A DNA stretch of 64,000 bases from an uncultured Bacteroidota bacterium (GCA_902536935.1 CACAZM010000002.1:62001-126000); one strand, 5' to 3'. Counted from the first letter of the stretch, positions 18,327 through 27,751 are shown. Translations and numbers: made by a program. Notes: generated by a model from the sequence alone, not told the origin.

Positions 18327-19076
18327 ATGAATCGAAGAAAATCATCTTCTAGGAGATCAACCCCTAAAAGCACAACTCGTCTGAATAAATACATTGCCCA
18401 TGCAGGGATTTGTTCTCGTAGAGAAGCGGATATGCACATTGGGCTGGGTGTGGTAAAGGTCAACAATAAAGTCGTTACAGAGCTTGGCTATCAAGTCCAG
18501 AAAGGTGACGTTGTGCATTTTGACGGGAAACTTATTACAACTGAAAAAAAGGCCTATGTCCTTCTCAACAAGCCAAAGGGATTTATCACAACGACCAAAG
18601 ACGAGCGTGGTCGAAAAACAGTGATGGATCTGGTTTCAAAGTCAACGCCCTCTCGCATTGTACCTGTGGGGCGTCTCGACCGCCCAACAACAGGACTATT
18701 GCTATTTACTAATGACGGTGATTTGGGTAAAAAACTAACCCATCCGTCGTCGATAGTCAAGAAACTTTACCACGTGGTACTTTCCAGAAGCTTAAAACCG
18801 CATGATTTGGCGCAGATTCGTAGGGGATTTACCCTCAATGATGGTGCTATTAAGGTCGATGAGGTAAGTTATGTCCAAGGAGCGAGTAAACGAGAAATTG
18901 GATTAGAAATTCATTCGGGTAGAAACAGAATCGTAAGGCGCATATTTGAACACTTGGGGTATGAGGTGATTGCTTTGGATCGAGTTGTTTTTGCAGGACT
19001 CACTAAAAAAGACCTTCCAAGAGGTAAATGGCGGCATTTGACCAAACAAGAAATCGATATTTTAAAGATGTTATAA
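18327..19076 (+). CDS. 23S/16S rRNA pseudouridine synthase, RluB/RsuA family
   Basis: A 249-residue enzyme. A basic N-terminal tail (RRKSSSRRSTPKS) leads into an S4 RNA-binding domain ('RLNKYIAHAGICSRREAD', about residues 18-75) and then the catalytic domain. The catalytic aspartate is in 'VPVGRLDRPTTGLLLFTNDG', and 'GRNRIVRRIFEHLGYEV' is the family signature. It isomerises a uridine in ribosomal RNA, most likely 23S (RluB type), but the site cannot be read from sequence. It ends beside a hairpin shared with tRNA-Phe on the other strand. Confidence 0.92.
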   Translation: MNRRKSSSRRSTPKSTTRLNKYIAHAGICSRREADMHIGLGVVKVNNKVVTELGYQVQKGDVVHFDGKLITTEKKAYVLLNKPKGFITTTKDERGRKTVMDLVSKSTPSRIVPVGRLDRPTTGLLLFTNDGDLGKKLTHPSSIVKKLYHVVLSRSLKPHDLAQIRRGFTLNDGAIKVDEVSYVQGASKREIGLEIHSGRNRIVRRIFEHLGYEVIALDRVVFAGLTKKDLPRGKWRHLTKQEIDILKML

Positions 19077-19077
19077 A

Positions 19078-19111
19078 TTAAAACTCCGAACTTATAACAA
19101 GCTCGGAGTTT
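19078..19111 (-). terminator. Terminator between the pseudouridine synthase gene and tRNA-Phe
   Basis: The stem AAACTCCGA ... TCGGAGTTT has a 13-nt loop. Read on the minus strand it follows the tRNA-Phe 3' end and is trailed by TTTTAATTT, a good terminator for the tRNA. On the plus strand it follows the stop of the pseudouridine synthase gene but has only a short T-run, so it may work in both directions. Confidence 0.75.
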
Positions 19112-19112
19112 G

Positions 19113-19185
19113 TGGTACCTCCAGGAATCGAACCAGGGACACAAGGATTTTCAGTCCTTTGCTCTACCAACTGAGCTAAGGTACC
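19113..19185 (-). tRNA. tRNA-Phe (anticodon GAA)
   Basis: The minus strand reads GGTACCTTAGCTCAGTTGG... with acceptor stem GGTACCT/AGGTACC. The D arm is AGCTCAGTTGGTAGAGC, the anticodon loop is CTGAAAA (GAA), and the T arm is CTGGTTCGATTCCAG. Length is 73 nt with discriminator A. The CCA tail is not encoded (ACA follows). A consensus promoter lies 18 nt upstream. Confidence 0.97.
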
Positions 19186-19202
19186 ATGCGCTTAGGCAGA
19201 TG

Positions 19203-19232
19203 CAAATATAAAACCCTTTATAGAACTGACAA
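19203..19232 (-). promoter_or_regulatory. Consensus promoter of tRNA-Phe
   Basis: On the minus strand TTG (19230-19232) and TATATTTG (19203-19210) are separated by exactly 19 bp, the textbook arrangement for the Bacteroidota primary sigma factor. A start near 19197 would be about 12 nt ahead of the mature tRNA. Confidence 0.8.
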
Positions 19233-19277
19233 GGGGCTAATAAAAATTCAATATTTTAGCATTTACGAATTATTGTT

Positions 19278-19997
19278 TTGAATCTTACGATCGATATCGG
19301 AAATACTCATACCAAGCTAGGCTTTTTTGATGGCTTGGAACTAAAATCAACCCAGAAATTTTCTAGTGCGGAAATCATTCCATGGCAATCGATTCTCAAT
19401 ACACATAAAATCACACATTCCATTCTTTCTCATGTTGGTAATGCTCGATTAGATTTAGAAACGCTTTACAACAACACCCACTGTGTGGAAGTACATCATA
19501 AGCTTCAACTCCCTTTCACATCAGATTATAATCCCTTTACAAATTTGGGAATTGACAGGGTGGTAGGTCTGGCAGCTGCCGCTAACTCTTTTCCTCATGA
19601 AAATGTTTTAATAATCGATGCGGGCACTTGTCTTACTTATGATTTGATCACTGCAAAAGCACACCACATAGGCGGTGTTATCAGCCCAGGTTTGATGATT
19701 AGATATCAATCTATGCATAGGTTTACCCATCAACTTCCCAACTTGGAGATACAGGAGCCATCCTCTTTTCCATCCACCAATACCGAAGGGGCTATGCATC
19801 ACGGAGTAATTTCGAGTGTTATTGCTGAGATGGAGGCATTTATCAGCCGATTTGAAACATCTATACCAATATTTAGGATAATTTTAACAGGAGGAGACGC
19901 TGGTTTCTTGTCTAAACGCTTAAAAAATGGCATCTTAGCGGACGAAAATTTTTTAGCTATTGGACTAAACCTCTTGCTTGAAACGAATAAGTCATAA
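19278..19997 (+). CDS. coaX: Type III pantothenate kinase
   Basis: A 239-residue kinase starting at TTG. The N-terminal phosphate loop is 'LTIDIGNTHTKLGFFDG'. The pantothenate-site segment is 'LGIDRVVGLAAA', and the second Asp motif is 'VLIIDAGTCLTYDLI' with 'GGVISPGLMIRYQSMH'. It catalyses the first step of coenzyme A synthesis, ATP-dependent phosphorylation of pantothenate; type III enzymes need a monovalent cation. Its stop codon is immediately followed by the ATG of the next gene, so the two are probably translated together. Confidence 0.95.
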   Translation: MNLTIDIGNTHTKLGFFDGLELKSTQKFSSAEIIPWQSILNTHKITHSILSHVGNARLDLETLYNNTHCVEVHHKLQLPFTSDYNPFTNLGIDRVVGLAAAANSFPHENVLIIDAGTCLTYDLITAKAHHIGGVISPGLMIRYQSMHRFTHQLPNLEIQEPSSFPSTNTEGAMHHGVISSVIAEMEAFISRFETSIPIFRIILTGGDAGFLSKRLKNGILADENFLAIGLNLLLETNKS

Positions 19998-21245
19998 ATG
20001 ACTCGCCTTTTTTTAATCTTTTTTCTAATTATCACTTCCCAATTGTTAGCTCAAAAAGGAACCCTTTCGCCCTATTCTTTTTACGGATTGGGTGAGTCAT
20101 TGTTTTCAGGAACAGCCGATCAAAGATCGATGGGCGGTCTTGTGGCACATGTGGATAGTATTCACTATAACGTTTTATCTCCAGCTTCTTTGGCTGAACT
20201 GAAACTTGTTAATTACAATATCGGCGCAAGTTATTCGAGGCGAGATTTTATTTCAGATGCTAATTCTTCAAAAAATGAAACGGCAGGAATCGATTATATG
20301 ACAGTGGCTATACCAACCAAGTATTTTGGATTTGGGTTTGGCCTTTTGCCAAAAACAGCAGTTGGCTATCGACTCAGTGTTTCCGATGAAATTAATGGTT
20401 TGAGTTCCAATTCTAATTATGAAGGAAATGGCGGAATCAATCAGGTTTTCTTTTCTTTGGGGTTCTCTCTTACAAAAAATTTGGGAATTGGTACTTCGGT
20501 TAACTATAATTTTGGATCGATTTATAGAGTCCACACCCGACAAGACGAAGGAATTGATTTACTATCACAGTTAAAGAGCGAATCAGAGTTTAGAGGTTTA
20601 GAGTGGAATGTTTCCTCATATTTTAAAATTGACCTTTCAAATCGGCTTCAACTACAATTGCATTATGTCTATCAGCCAAAAGCCAATTTAGATTCATACA
20701 ATTATCGCTCCATATCCACATTCACCTCACTGGGCGAACAACGCGATATACAAGAAGTAAACTTGTCTCTTGAGGGGCTTGATAAAACTACAAGTGAGTC
20801 TCCCGCAAAACAAACCATCGGTGGTGGATTTGGAGAGCCCAAAAAATGGTATATTGGTGGACAGTGGACAGAGACATACGGCTCTCTTGATAATGCATTT
20901 TACGCTGTTGGGAGTGTGCAATACGAACCAGCTTCCCAGCTATCAATCGGGGGCTATTTTATTCCAGAATACGACTCGTTTTCGAGTTACTGGAAACGCA
21001 TTGTTTACCGTGTAGGGTTTATTTCTTCGAAGACAGGAATGATTTTGAATGACAAATCGATTGCAAATACTGGCATTACTTTTGGAGTTGGTTTACCAGT
21101 TGCCGGCTTTTCTAATGTCAATATGGGCTTCGAATTTGGAAAATTGGGAGCTGGAGGAGAGTCACTTATTGAAGAAAATTATTTCAACATTCGCATTGGG
21201 TTTTCACTCAATGACCGTTGGTTTATTAAGCGTAAATACAATTAA
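19998..21245 (+). CDS. Outer-membrane beta-barrel protein, function unknown
   Basis: A 415-residue protein with a signal peptide 'LFLIFFLIITSQLLAQKG'. The mature part starts 'TLSPYSFYGLGESLFSGTAD' and consists of alternating beta-strand segments such as 'NYNIGASYSRRDFI' and 'YFGFGFGLLPKTAVGYRL'. It ends with a typical barrel strand ('NIRIGFSLNDRWFIKRKYN'). It is of the size of OmpP1/FadL-like or PorV-like barrels, but no specific signature was recognised. It touches coaX (TAA-ATG) and sits 1 nt before the next gene, inside an envelope gene run conserved in flavobacteria. Confidence 0.8.
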   Translation: MTRLFLIFFLIITSQLLAQKGTLSPYSFYGLGESLFSGTADQRSMGGLVAHVDSIHYNVLSPASLAELKLVNYNIGASYSRRDFISDANSSKNETAGIDYMTVAIPTKYFGFGFGLLPKTAVGYRLSVSDEINGLSSNSNYEGNGGINQVFFSLGFSLTKNLGIGTSVNYNFGSIYRVHTRQDEGIDLLSQLKSESEFRGLEWNVSSYFKIDLSNRLQLQLHYVYQPKANLDSYNYRSISTFTSLGEQRDIQEVNLSLEGLDKTTSESPAKQTIGGGFGEPKKWYIGGQWTETYGSLDNAFYAVGSVQYEPASQLSIGGYFIPEYDSFSSYWKRIVYRVGFISSKTGMILNDKSIANTGITFGVGLPVAGFSNVNMGFEFGKLGAGGESLIEENYFNIRIGFSLNDRWFIKRKYN

Positions 21246-21246
21246 A

Positions 21247-22626
21247 ATGAAAAATTTAACTTTTTTAACTCTACTTTTATTCTCATTTGGAGCAGTTTCT
21301 GCTCAATCCATTGCTGACTGCCCATCAAACCTCAGTATTTTTGCAGAGTTTGCAAAAGTTAAAAATTACGATTCTGCCTATTCACACTGGTTAGAAGTTA
21401 AAAATCGCTGCCCGGATCTTAATGAGGCTACTTATGTTTACGGAGAACGTATCCTTGGACACAAAATCAAAAATGAGGAAGAGAATGAGGAATATATATT
21501 GATTTTAAGTTCACTTTATGACGACTGGTTGACTTACTTCCCTAAAGATCGCAGAGGAAAATCACAACTTGGAAAAATCATATCTGCTAAGGCACAGTCA
21601 ATGCTAGAATATGAAACCGCATCTTTAGCCGAGATCTATGCAACTTTTGATCAGGCCTTTAAATCTGATATGGAAAGCTTTGCCAATCCAAAAGCGCTCT
21701 ACAATTACTTTAAAACATTGTATACCATGTACAAAAACGGGGATGAGAAAGTGACTATGGATGCTTTGTTTTCAAAGTATGAAGATGTTTCTGAAAAGTT
21801 TGTTATTGAAAATCAAAAGCTTTCAAGAACTCTTGATCGTATTCTCATGAAAGAAGAAGATGGTAAAACTTTAACTTCACGGGATAAAAGGAGCAAACGA
21901 GTTGCCGAAATCAATTCCCGTGCTAATTCAACTTATGCCAACAATTTGGATGCGATTATTTCTCAAGAAGCATCTTGTGAAAATTTGATTCCGCTCTACC
22001 GTTCAAATTTTGATCAGAAAAAATCCGATGAAAAATGGCTAAAGCGCGCAGCAAGCCGGATGGATGCCAAAGAGTGTTCAGATGATCCATTATTTGTTGA
22101 GCTTGTGGAGGCCTTACACAGTTTGAGTCCATCTGCAGATTCCGCTTACTATTTAGGGATTTTGAAAGATAAAGCAGGAAATACAAACCAAGCCATCGCT
22201 TTTTACGAGGAATCACTTTCCCTAGAATCTGACGCTTACAGAAAGGCAGAAATCTTGTATAAGATAGCGGCAAAGCTCAAAAAGAGAGGATTAAAAAGTC
22301 AAGCCCGAAAATATGCAAACGAGGCCTTGTCCAACAAGCCATCCATGGGAAAAGCTTATATCCTGATTGCGGGACTTTATGCAGATAGTGCGAACGATTG
22401 TGGTAATAATCAGTTTGATAAACAAGCTGTTTACTGGTTGGCCGCACAAACTGCACGAAGAGCAGCTATTGTAGATCCATCGCTGAAGAAGACCTCGCAA
22501 AAACTTGAAGCGAGTTATTCTGGACGTGCGCCTTCCAAGACAGATATCTTTACTCAAGGAAAAGCGGGTGAAGTGATTTCAATAGAATGTTGGATTCGAT
22601 CCTCTGTAACAGTTCCTAATTTGTAA
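21247..22626 (+). CDS. Exported TPR-containing protein, function unknown
   Basis: The right start is ATG 21247, the 67th codon of the track ORF. It opens the signal peptide MKNLTFLTLLLFSFGAVSAQ and directly follows the stop of the barrel protein. The 459-residue product contains 'KNYDSAYSHWLEVKNRCPDLN' near the N-terminus and tetratricopeptide repeats at about residues 290-390, for example 'AYYLGILKDKAGNTNQAIAF' and 'AEILYKIAAKLKKRGLKSQA'. It is likely periplasmic. TPR proteins bridge partners, and its position between an outer-membrane barrel and lptC suggests envelope assembly. No named family was identified. Confidence 0.82.
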   Translation: MKNLTFLTLLLFSFGAVSAQSIADCPSNLSIFAEFAKVKNYDSAYSHWLEVKNRCPDLNEATYVYGERILGHKIKNEEENEEYILILSSLYDDWLTYFPKDRRGKSQLGKIISAKAQSMLEYETASLAEIYATFDQAFKSDMESFANPKALYNYFKTLYTMYKNGDEKVTMDALFSKYEDVSEKFVIENQKLSRTLDRILMKEEDGKTLTSRDKRSKRVAEINSRANSTYANNLDAIISQEASCENLIPLYRSNFDQKKSDEKWLKRAASRMDAKECSDDPLFVELVEALHSLSPSADSAYYLGILKDKAGNTNQAIAFYEESLSLESDAYRKAEILYKIAAKLKKRGLKSQARKYANEALSNKPSMGKAYILIAGLYADSANDCGNNQFDKQAVYWLAAQTARRAAIVDPSLKKTSQKLEASYSGRAPSKTDIFTQGKAGEVISIECWIRSSVTVPNL

Positions 22627-22630
22627 ACAG

Positions 22631-23179
22631 ATGATTCGCAAGGGGTGTCTTGCTTTATTGTGTGCAATAATGCTCACGAATTGTACAGATCAGTTTTCTG
22701 CCGTACAGCAAATGAACAAGTTTGATGAAATCCCTGTTGGAATCACAGAAGAACTCCATTTGATCTATTCGGACTCTGCTAGAATAGAGGCCGAACTCAA
22801 TGCACCGATTAATATTGATTTTACCAATCAAAAGTTTCCATACTCCGAATTTCCGCAGGGCTTGAATGCAACTCTATATGGCAATCAAGGTGAAGTCACA
22901 TATGTTCGCTCTGATTATGGCATCTATTATCCAAAAACAGAAATTATTGATCTGAGAGGGAATGTGGTGATTTCCGACACCACAGGAACAAGATTAAACA
23001 CCGGTCAGTTGTATTGGGATGCTGGTCAGGAGTGGTTGTTCACAGAAAAAAACTTTACTTTTACCAATGAATCGTATGATATTGAGGCAGTTCGACTGGA
23101 TGCCAATCGATCCTTTCAAAAATTGATGACCGGGATGATTAGCGGAAATATTCAAGTCAAAGACGAAGACATATACTAA
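22631..23179 (+). CDS. lptC: LPS export protein LptC
   Basis: A 182-residue lipoprotein-like protein ('LALLCAIMLTNCTDQFSAV', lipobox Cys). A beta-jellyroll LptC domain follows ('GNQGEVTYVRSDYGIYYPKTE', 'IIDLRGNVVISDTTGTRLNTG', 'QLYWDAGQEWLFTEKNFTFT'). LptC links the inner-membrane LptBFG transporter to the periplasmic bridge in lipopolysaccharide export. In Bacteroidota it is often a lipoprotein rather than having a membrane helix, as here. It starts 4 nt after the TPR gene, and the next gene starts directly after its stop. Confidence 0.88.
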   Translation: MIRKGCLALLCAIMLTNCTDQFSAVQQMNKFDEIPVGITEELHLIYSDSARIEAELNAPINIDFTNQKFPYSEFPQGLNATLYGNQGEVTYVRSDYGIYYPKTEIIDLRGNVVISDTTGTRLNTGQLYWDAGQEWLFTEKNFTFTNESYDIEAVRLDANRSFQKLMTGMISGNIQVKDEDIY

Positions 23180-23377
23180 ATGAATAAGTTTCACAGATTT
23201 TCTGAAAAAATGTACCTCTTTTTTGGATTTGTATTCACTATTGAGGCCATCGCAAACATACAAAGTATGAATCAGCGATTTTATATTTCTTGCATATTGG
23301 GAGTCGCTGCTTTCGGGATGTTTTTCTTTCGTCGAAAGTATCGTAAAAAATTTGAAAGTAGAAATCAAAACCAATAA
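23180..23377 (+). CDS. Small membrane protein, 65 residues
   Basis: MNKFHRFSEKMYLFFGFVFT begins the first of two membrane helices; 'RFYISCILGVAAFGMFFFRR' is the second, followed by a basic tail (KYRKKFESRNQNQ). It starts on the base after the lptC stop and its last base overlaps the next ORF, so it is translated as part of the operon. I recognise the gene order but know no function. Confidence 0.8.
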   Translation: MNKFHRFSEKMYLFFGFVFTIEAIANIQSMNQRFYISCILGVAAFGMFFFRRKYRKKFESRNQNQ

Positions 23378-24636
23378 TGACTCCTGAACTGCTTGTCATT
23401 TTTGGGTGCTTAATGCTATCCGCTTTTTTCTCTGGAATGGAAATCGCCTTTGTGTCTTCGAATCGCGTTCGTTTGGCGTTACAAATCAAACAACCTGGTC
23501 TGGTTTCTACTGCTTTGGCCATAATCACTGAAAATCCCTCAAAATTTATTGCAACCACTCTTGTTGGTAACAATATTGCCTTGGTCATTTATGGCTTGTT
23601 TATGGGAGATTTTCTAATCGAAAAAATCTATCCAGAATCCATTGGGGTTGACGACTTAGCCCTTTCCATTGTCTTTGTGCAAACTTTGATTTCCGCAGTC
23701 GTGATTTTGATTACTGCTGAGTTTTTACCCAAAGTAGTATTTCAGATTTACGCAAATGCTTTATTGCAATTTTTCGCCATTCCAACAGTTTTGTTTTACC
23801 ATGCTTTGAGCCCGCTGACCAATGCGTTTTTATGGTTTTCCAATGTGATTCTGAAACGGGTATTTAAGACTAGTGAGGACCATATCCCAACTGCCTTTTC
23901 GCGAGTTGACTTAGAGGAGTATGTAACAGAGCAGGTGGAGTCAACTGATGATGAGGATTTGGACAGTGAGGTGCAAATCTTTCACAACGCACTCACATTT
24001 AATGATCTAAAAGCGAGAGAAGTGATGGTACCCCGCGCTGAAGTTACTGCTGTTGATCGGTATATATCTAATAAAGAGCTAATCAGTTTATTTTCCAGTA
24101 CAGGCTTTTCAAAAATACTTGTTTATAAAGAAAATCTTGACAATGTAGTTGGTTATATTCATGCTTTTGACTTGTTTAAAAAACCAAAGAACATCCGTTC
24201 CATCACGCACCCTGTTGAGTTTGTTCCAGAGTCTATGTTGATTAAAGATATTTTGAACTCTCTTATCAAAAAACGAAAAAGCATAGCGATTGTACTCGAC
24301 GAATATGGTGGTACTGCTGGAATGATAACTCTTGAAGATATTGTAGAAGAGTTGTTTGGAGAAATTGAAGACGAATATGATCAAGTTGATTTGACCGAGC
24401 TAAAGTTGGAATCGGGAGATTATGTGCTTTCTGCTCGACTTGAGGTGGATTATCTTAACGACAAATACAAGCTCGATTTGATTGAAAACGATCAGTACGA
24501 AACCCTAGGAGGTTATATTGTATATCACACAGAAAATATCCCTAGCAAGGGGGAAATTGTAAAAATTGGAGATTACGATTTTGAGATTCAAAAGGTGACA
24601 GCTAGTAAAATCGAGATTGTCAAAATCCATGCATAA
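23377..24636 (+). CDS. CNNM/CorC (HlyC) family membrane protein with CBS domains
   Basis: A 419-residue protein with the standard three-part layout. An N-terminal DUF21 membrane domain ('FFSGMEIAFVSSNRVRL', about residues 1-190) is followed by two CBS domains ('VMVPRAEVTAVDRYIS', 'SIAIVLDEYGGTAGMITLED') and a C-terminal CorC_HlyC domain ('TLGGYIVYHTENIPSKGE'). Family members are implicated in magnesium or cobalt export or homeostasis. GldE is a relative involved in gliding, but gldD is not beside it, so I do not give that name. It overlaps the preceding small gene by one base and precedes ppiD by 73 nt. Confidence 0.9.
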   Translation: MTPELLVIFGCLMLSAFFSGMEIAFVSSNRVRLALQIKQPGLVSTALAIITENPSKFIATTLVGNNIALVIYGLFMGDFLIEKIYPESIGVDDLALSIVFVQTLISAVVILITAEFLPKVVFQIYANALLQFFAIPTVLFYHALSPLTNAFLWFSNVILKRVFKTSEDHIPTAFSRVDLEEYVTEQVESTDDEDLDSEVQIFHNALTFNDLKAREVMVPRAEVTAVDRYISNKELISLFSSTGFSKILVYKENLDNVVGYIHAFDLFKKPKNIRSITHPVEFVPESMLIKDILNSLIKKRKSIAIVLDEYGGTAGMITLEDIVEELFGEIEDEYDQVDLTELKLESGDYVLSARLEVDYLNDKYKLDLIENDQYETLGGYIVYHTENIPSKGEIVKIGDYDFEIQKVTASKIEIVKIHA

Positions 24637-24709
24637 TAGCACGCTGTTTTACATCTTTTTTTTCAGCCAAAGAAGTTGTATTTTCGCCTACTATCAAAAA
24701 ACATGACTC

Positions 24710-26812
24710 ATGGCCATATTAGGTAAAATTCGAGAAAAATCTATTGTTTTAATTGTAGTCATTGGTATGGCACTTTTTGCTTTTGTCATCTCTGGGGTAT
24801 TTGATGGAGCAGGTGCGATGAGCCAAGAACCAGTTGCGATTGTTGGTGATGAAGAAGTCAATATCGAACAATTTAGTCGACGTGTAGATGCGGTAGAACG
24901 AAATACAGGAATGACCAATGTTCAGGCCGTGAATACGGTATGGGACCAAATTGTGACCGAGCACTCATTCGATCAACTACAAGAAGAACTCGGTCTTGCA
25001 GTTGGGCGCGACCATGTCGAAAATTTTATTTCCAACTCTCCAGGCTTCAGACAAGATAGTCGTTTTCAAAACGCTTTAGGCGAATTTGATATCGTTGCGT
25101 TCACCGACTTCATCAATGATAGCAAAAGAAACAACCCAGAGATATACCGTCAATGGCAATTACAAGAGGAGTCGATACAAAGTAGCATCAGCAAACAACT
25201 TTATACAACGATGATACGTGCTGGTATTTATCACACGGCATTTGACGGAAAAGCAGCCCATGCGCTTGAGAATGATAAAATCAGCATTTCTTATGTAAAA
25301 GTTCCTTATAGTTCAATTCCTGATAGTTTGGTCGGGGTAACTGGTAGGGACATCAAAAAATACATCAATACGCATACTGCCGATTTTGAGGTCGAGGAGA
25401 GTCGTTCCATCCGATACGTTGTATTTGATGAAACGGCTTCAGTTGATGATAATTTAGCCATTGAAAATGAACTTAAAAAACTATTGGAGCCACAAGTTAT
25501 CTTTAATGAAATAAGTGAATCGGAAGAGATTTTACCATCTTTTTTTCAAACCGAGAACCTCCAGGAGTTTATCGCCGAATATTCAGAAGTGCCCTATGAC
25601 GAAACCTACCAAACCAAAGCACAGTTGGGAACGTATGCGAATACGCTTTTTGAACTTAAAGAAGGCGAAGTATTTGGGCCCTACAAAGACGGTTCTCAAT
25701 TTAAGCTATCCCGTATGATAGATGTTGACCGTGGCGGCTCGGTAAAGGCACGCCATATTTTGTTTGCTTACGCGGGTTCACAAAGCGCATCAAGTGAAGT
25801 TACGCGAACAAAAGCAGAAGCACGCCGTGAGGCCTATCGTGTGTTGCGTCTGGCACGTGCTAAGGGAGCTGACTTTGCGGAGTTAGCAAGGACCTACTCT
25901 AACGGCCCATCAAAAAATCGGGGTGGTGACCTCGGATTTTTTAAACGTGGCGATATGGTTGAGGCATTTAACGATTATGCATTTGCAAGGCCAATTGGCT
26001 CTATAGGCGTTGTAGAGACCGACTTTGGCTTCCATATTATTGAGGTACAAGAAAAAGAAGATGTAGTTTTGATTGCGTCGGTGGTAAAAAAGATCGTACC
26101 GTCTGAAGCCACGAGCAACGAAGTTTTTCGCTTGGCAACCGAATTTGAGATCGATAGTAAGAAAAATGGATTTGCTTCGGCAGCAGAAACATCTGGAAAT
26201 GATCCACGAAGTGCTGCAAACTTATCGCTTATGGATGAGAGCATTCCAAGTTTGGGTGCTCAACGTACCATTGTAAAGTGGGCGTTTGAAGAGGAAACCA
26301 GATTAAATGACATCAAACGATTTGATCTTATTGGTGGTGGCTATGTGGTTGCAGAGTTGACCGATGCGACACCCGCAGGTACTTCTAGCGTAGAAGATGC
26401 CCAGAACCGGGTTCGCCCAATATTGTTGCAAGACAAAAAATATGAGCTACTCGTTTCCAAATACGGCGACAATGCAACGCTTGCCAAACTTGCAAAAGAC
26501 TATGGACAAACCATTTCGACTTCATCTGCGATTAACGCCGCTGCAGGGTCGATTGCTGGAGCAGGTATAGAACCCTTTGTCGTTGGCTCTGGATTTTCAT
26601 TAGAAATGAATGAGACCTCTGCGTTGATACAAGGCAAACAAGGGATCTTTATTTTGGAAGTGGACCTATTTGAAGAAGCGACTCCATTGCGTTCTTATGA
26701 AGGCTTTTCCAGTTTGCTAAGCGATGAAGTAATCAATCGCTTGCGCCCTTTAGTTGATGAGGTTATTCGCGATAAGTATGAGGTGGTGGACAATCGTTTT
26801 GACTATTTCTAA
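24710..26812 (+). CDS. ppiD: Periplasmic peptidyl-prolyl isomerase PpiD-like
   Basis: A 700-residue protein anchored by one N-terminal membrane helix ('IVLIVVIGMALFAFVISGVF'). A SurA_N-like chaperone region follows, then a parvulin domain at about residues 345-445 ('ARHILFAYAG', 'DFAELARTYSNGPSKNRGGD', 'GFHIIEVQEK'), and a C-terminal second chaperone part. PpiD acts at the periplasmic exit of the Sec channel on outer-membrane and secreted proteins. Its length fits Bacteroidota PpiD. A weak hairpin-plus-T-run follows within 50 nt of the stop. Confidence 0.92.
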   Translation: MAILGKIREKSIVLIVVIGMALFAFVISGVFDGAGAMSQEPVAIVGDEEVNIEQFSRRVDAVERNTGMTNVQAVNTVWDQIVTEHSFDQLQEELGLAVGRDHVENFISNSPGFRQDSRFQNALGEFDIVAFTDFINDSKRNNPEIYRQWQLQEESIQSSISKQLYTTMIRAGIYHTAFDGKAAHALENDKISISYVKVPYSSIPDSLVGVTGRDIKKYINTHTADFEVEESRSIRYVVFDETASVDDNLAIENELKKLLEPQVIFNEISESEEILPSFFQTENLQEFIAEYSEVPYDETYQTKAQLGTYANTLFELKEGEVFGPYKDGSQFKLSRMIDVDRGGSVKARHILFAYAGSQSASSEVTRTKAEARREAYRVLRLARAKGADFAELARTYSNGPSKNRGGDLGFFKRGDMVEAFNDYAFARPIGSIGVVETDFGFHIIEVQEKEDVVLIASVVKKIVPSEATSNEVFRLATEFEIDSKKNGFASAAETSGNDPRSAANLSLMDESIPSLGAQRTIVKWAFEEETRLNDIKRFDLIGGGYVVAELTDATPAGTSSVEDAQNRVRPILLQDKKYELLVSKYGDNATLAKLAKDYGQTISTSSAINAAAGSIAGAGIEPFVVGSGFSLEMNETSALIQGKQGIFILEVDLFEEATPLRSYEGFSSLLSDEVINRLRPLVDEVIRDKYEVVDNRFDYF

Positions 26813-27172
26813 GATTTAGACTATATCAAATTACGTGTTTTCTTACACGATTATTTTTTCACTTTTTACGATTCATAGCTTTTTGACCTGTTCAAATTCA
26901 ATTTTAGTTGATTTTCAAGAAAAGAAGTGATACCTCGTCAACTATATTCGGGTATTGAATTTTGTGAGAAGAAAAACACGATGGCTAACTTATAACCCTA
27001 AAAAAGTATTTGCTGATAACCTAGGTAATAGCCAAAAAATAAATGAAATATGGGCACATGAACAGCCCAAAGGCAATCTTAGATGAAAGGGAATATGCTA
27101 CCAACTTTCATAAGTACTCGTGAAGTTAAAATTATTATGATTAGATAAGAACTACCGATTGCTAAGGCTTTT
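26813..27172. other. 360-bp intergenic region after ppiD
   Basis: A weak terminator candidate for ppiD lies at 26834-26858 (CGTGT-TTTCTT-ACACG then attatttttt). A 40-codon reading frame from GTG 26964 to TGA 27086 encodes MRRKTRWLTYNPKKVFADNL and then 'GNSQKINEIWAHEQPKGNLR'. It looks more protein-like than chance but matches nothing I know. The rest is AT-rich with no recognisable feature. Confidence 0.4.
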
Positions 27173-27667
27173 TTAGAAAAAAAATTCTTTGTGTTTCCAA
27201 AAAATATTAACAAATAAAATCAAGTACACTACAGCAAGCGTAAACTTCATCATTGTTCCAGCCAAAAAACCAACCAAAGACCCAAAAGCTGCGCGGATGG
27301 CTTTTCTAACGTCTGAATCTTGTGTCATCTCTCCAGCCAGTGCGCCCACAAACGGACCTAATATCAGACCGATTGGCCCAAAGAAAAACCCGATTAGCAG
27401 ACCAATCCCCGAACCAATTGTACCCATTCGCGTACCTCCCAATTTTTTTGTTCCCCAAACGGGGAGTAAGGTGTCCAATAGGTAAATTACAATGGCAATG
27501 GCAAACGTAATTGTCAAAAAAGAAGTGTTTTGCGGAACACTTTGGGTCAGGTGAAGAACCAACAAACCCAACCAACTGCATAAAGGCCCTGGGATGATGG
27601 GTAAAAAACTACCTGCTACGCCGACCAATATGAGCAAACCACCAGAAATAAGTATGAGTATATCCAT
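27173..27667 (-). CDS. DUF456 family membrane protein
   Basis: A 164-residue membrane protein. Helix-forming stretches 'LILISGGLLILVGVAGSFLP' and 'FLTITFAIAIVIYLLDTLLP' are followed by the glycine-rich 'GSGIGLLIGFFFGPIGLILG' and 'PFVGALAGEMTQ', which define DUF456. Function is unknown; the Gly-rich segments resemble those of membrane proteins with close helix packing. It is transcribed alone on the minus strand, divergent from the TonB-C-like gene 84 nt away. Confidence 0.85.
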   Translation of the reverse strand: MDILILISGGLLILVGVAGSFLPIIPGPLCSWLGLLVLHLTQSVPQNTSFLTITFAIAIVIYLLDTLLPVWGTKKLGGTRMGTIGSGIGLLIGFFFGPIGLILGPFVGALAGEMTQDSDVRKAIRAAFGSLVGFLAGTMMKFTLAVVYLILFVNIFWKHKEFFF

Positions 27668-27751
27668 CAGAAATCTTTCGGTGTGCTAAATTAGCGAAGA
27701 CGAATCATTACTCAAATGATTCCATAAATTTTTTTGTACTTTTCAATACCA

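Noticed and set aside
21049-21246. N-terminal extension of the TPR protein ORF
   Set aside because: It overlaps the end of the barrel gene in another frame, and a clean signal peptide starts at ATG 21247.
23377-24636. Naming the CorC/HlyC protein GldE
   Set aside because: GldE is a relative, but gldD is not adjacent and the family is large; the name would be unsupported.
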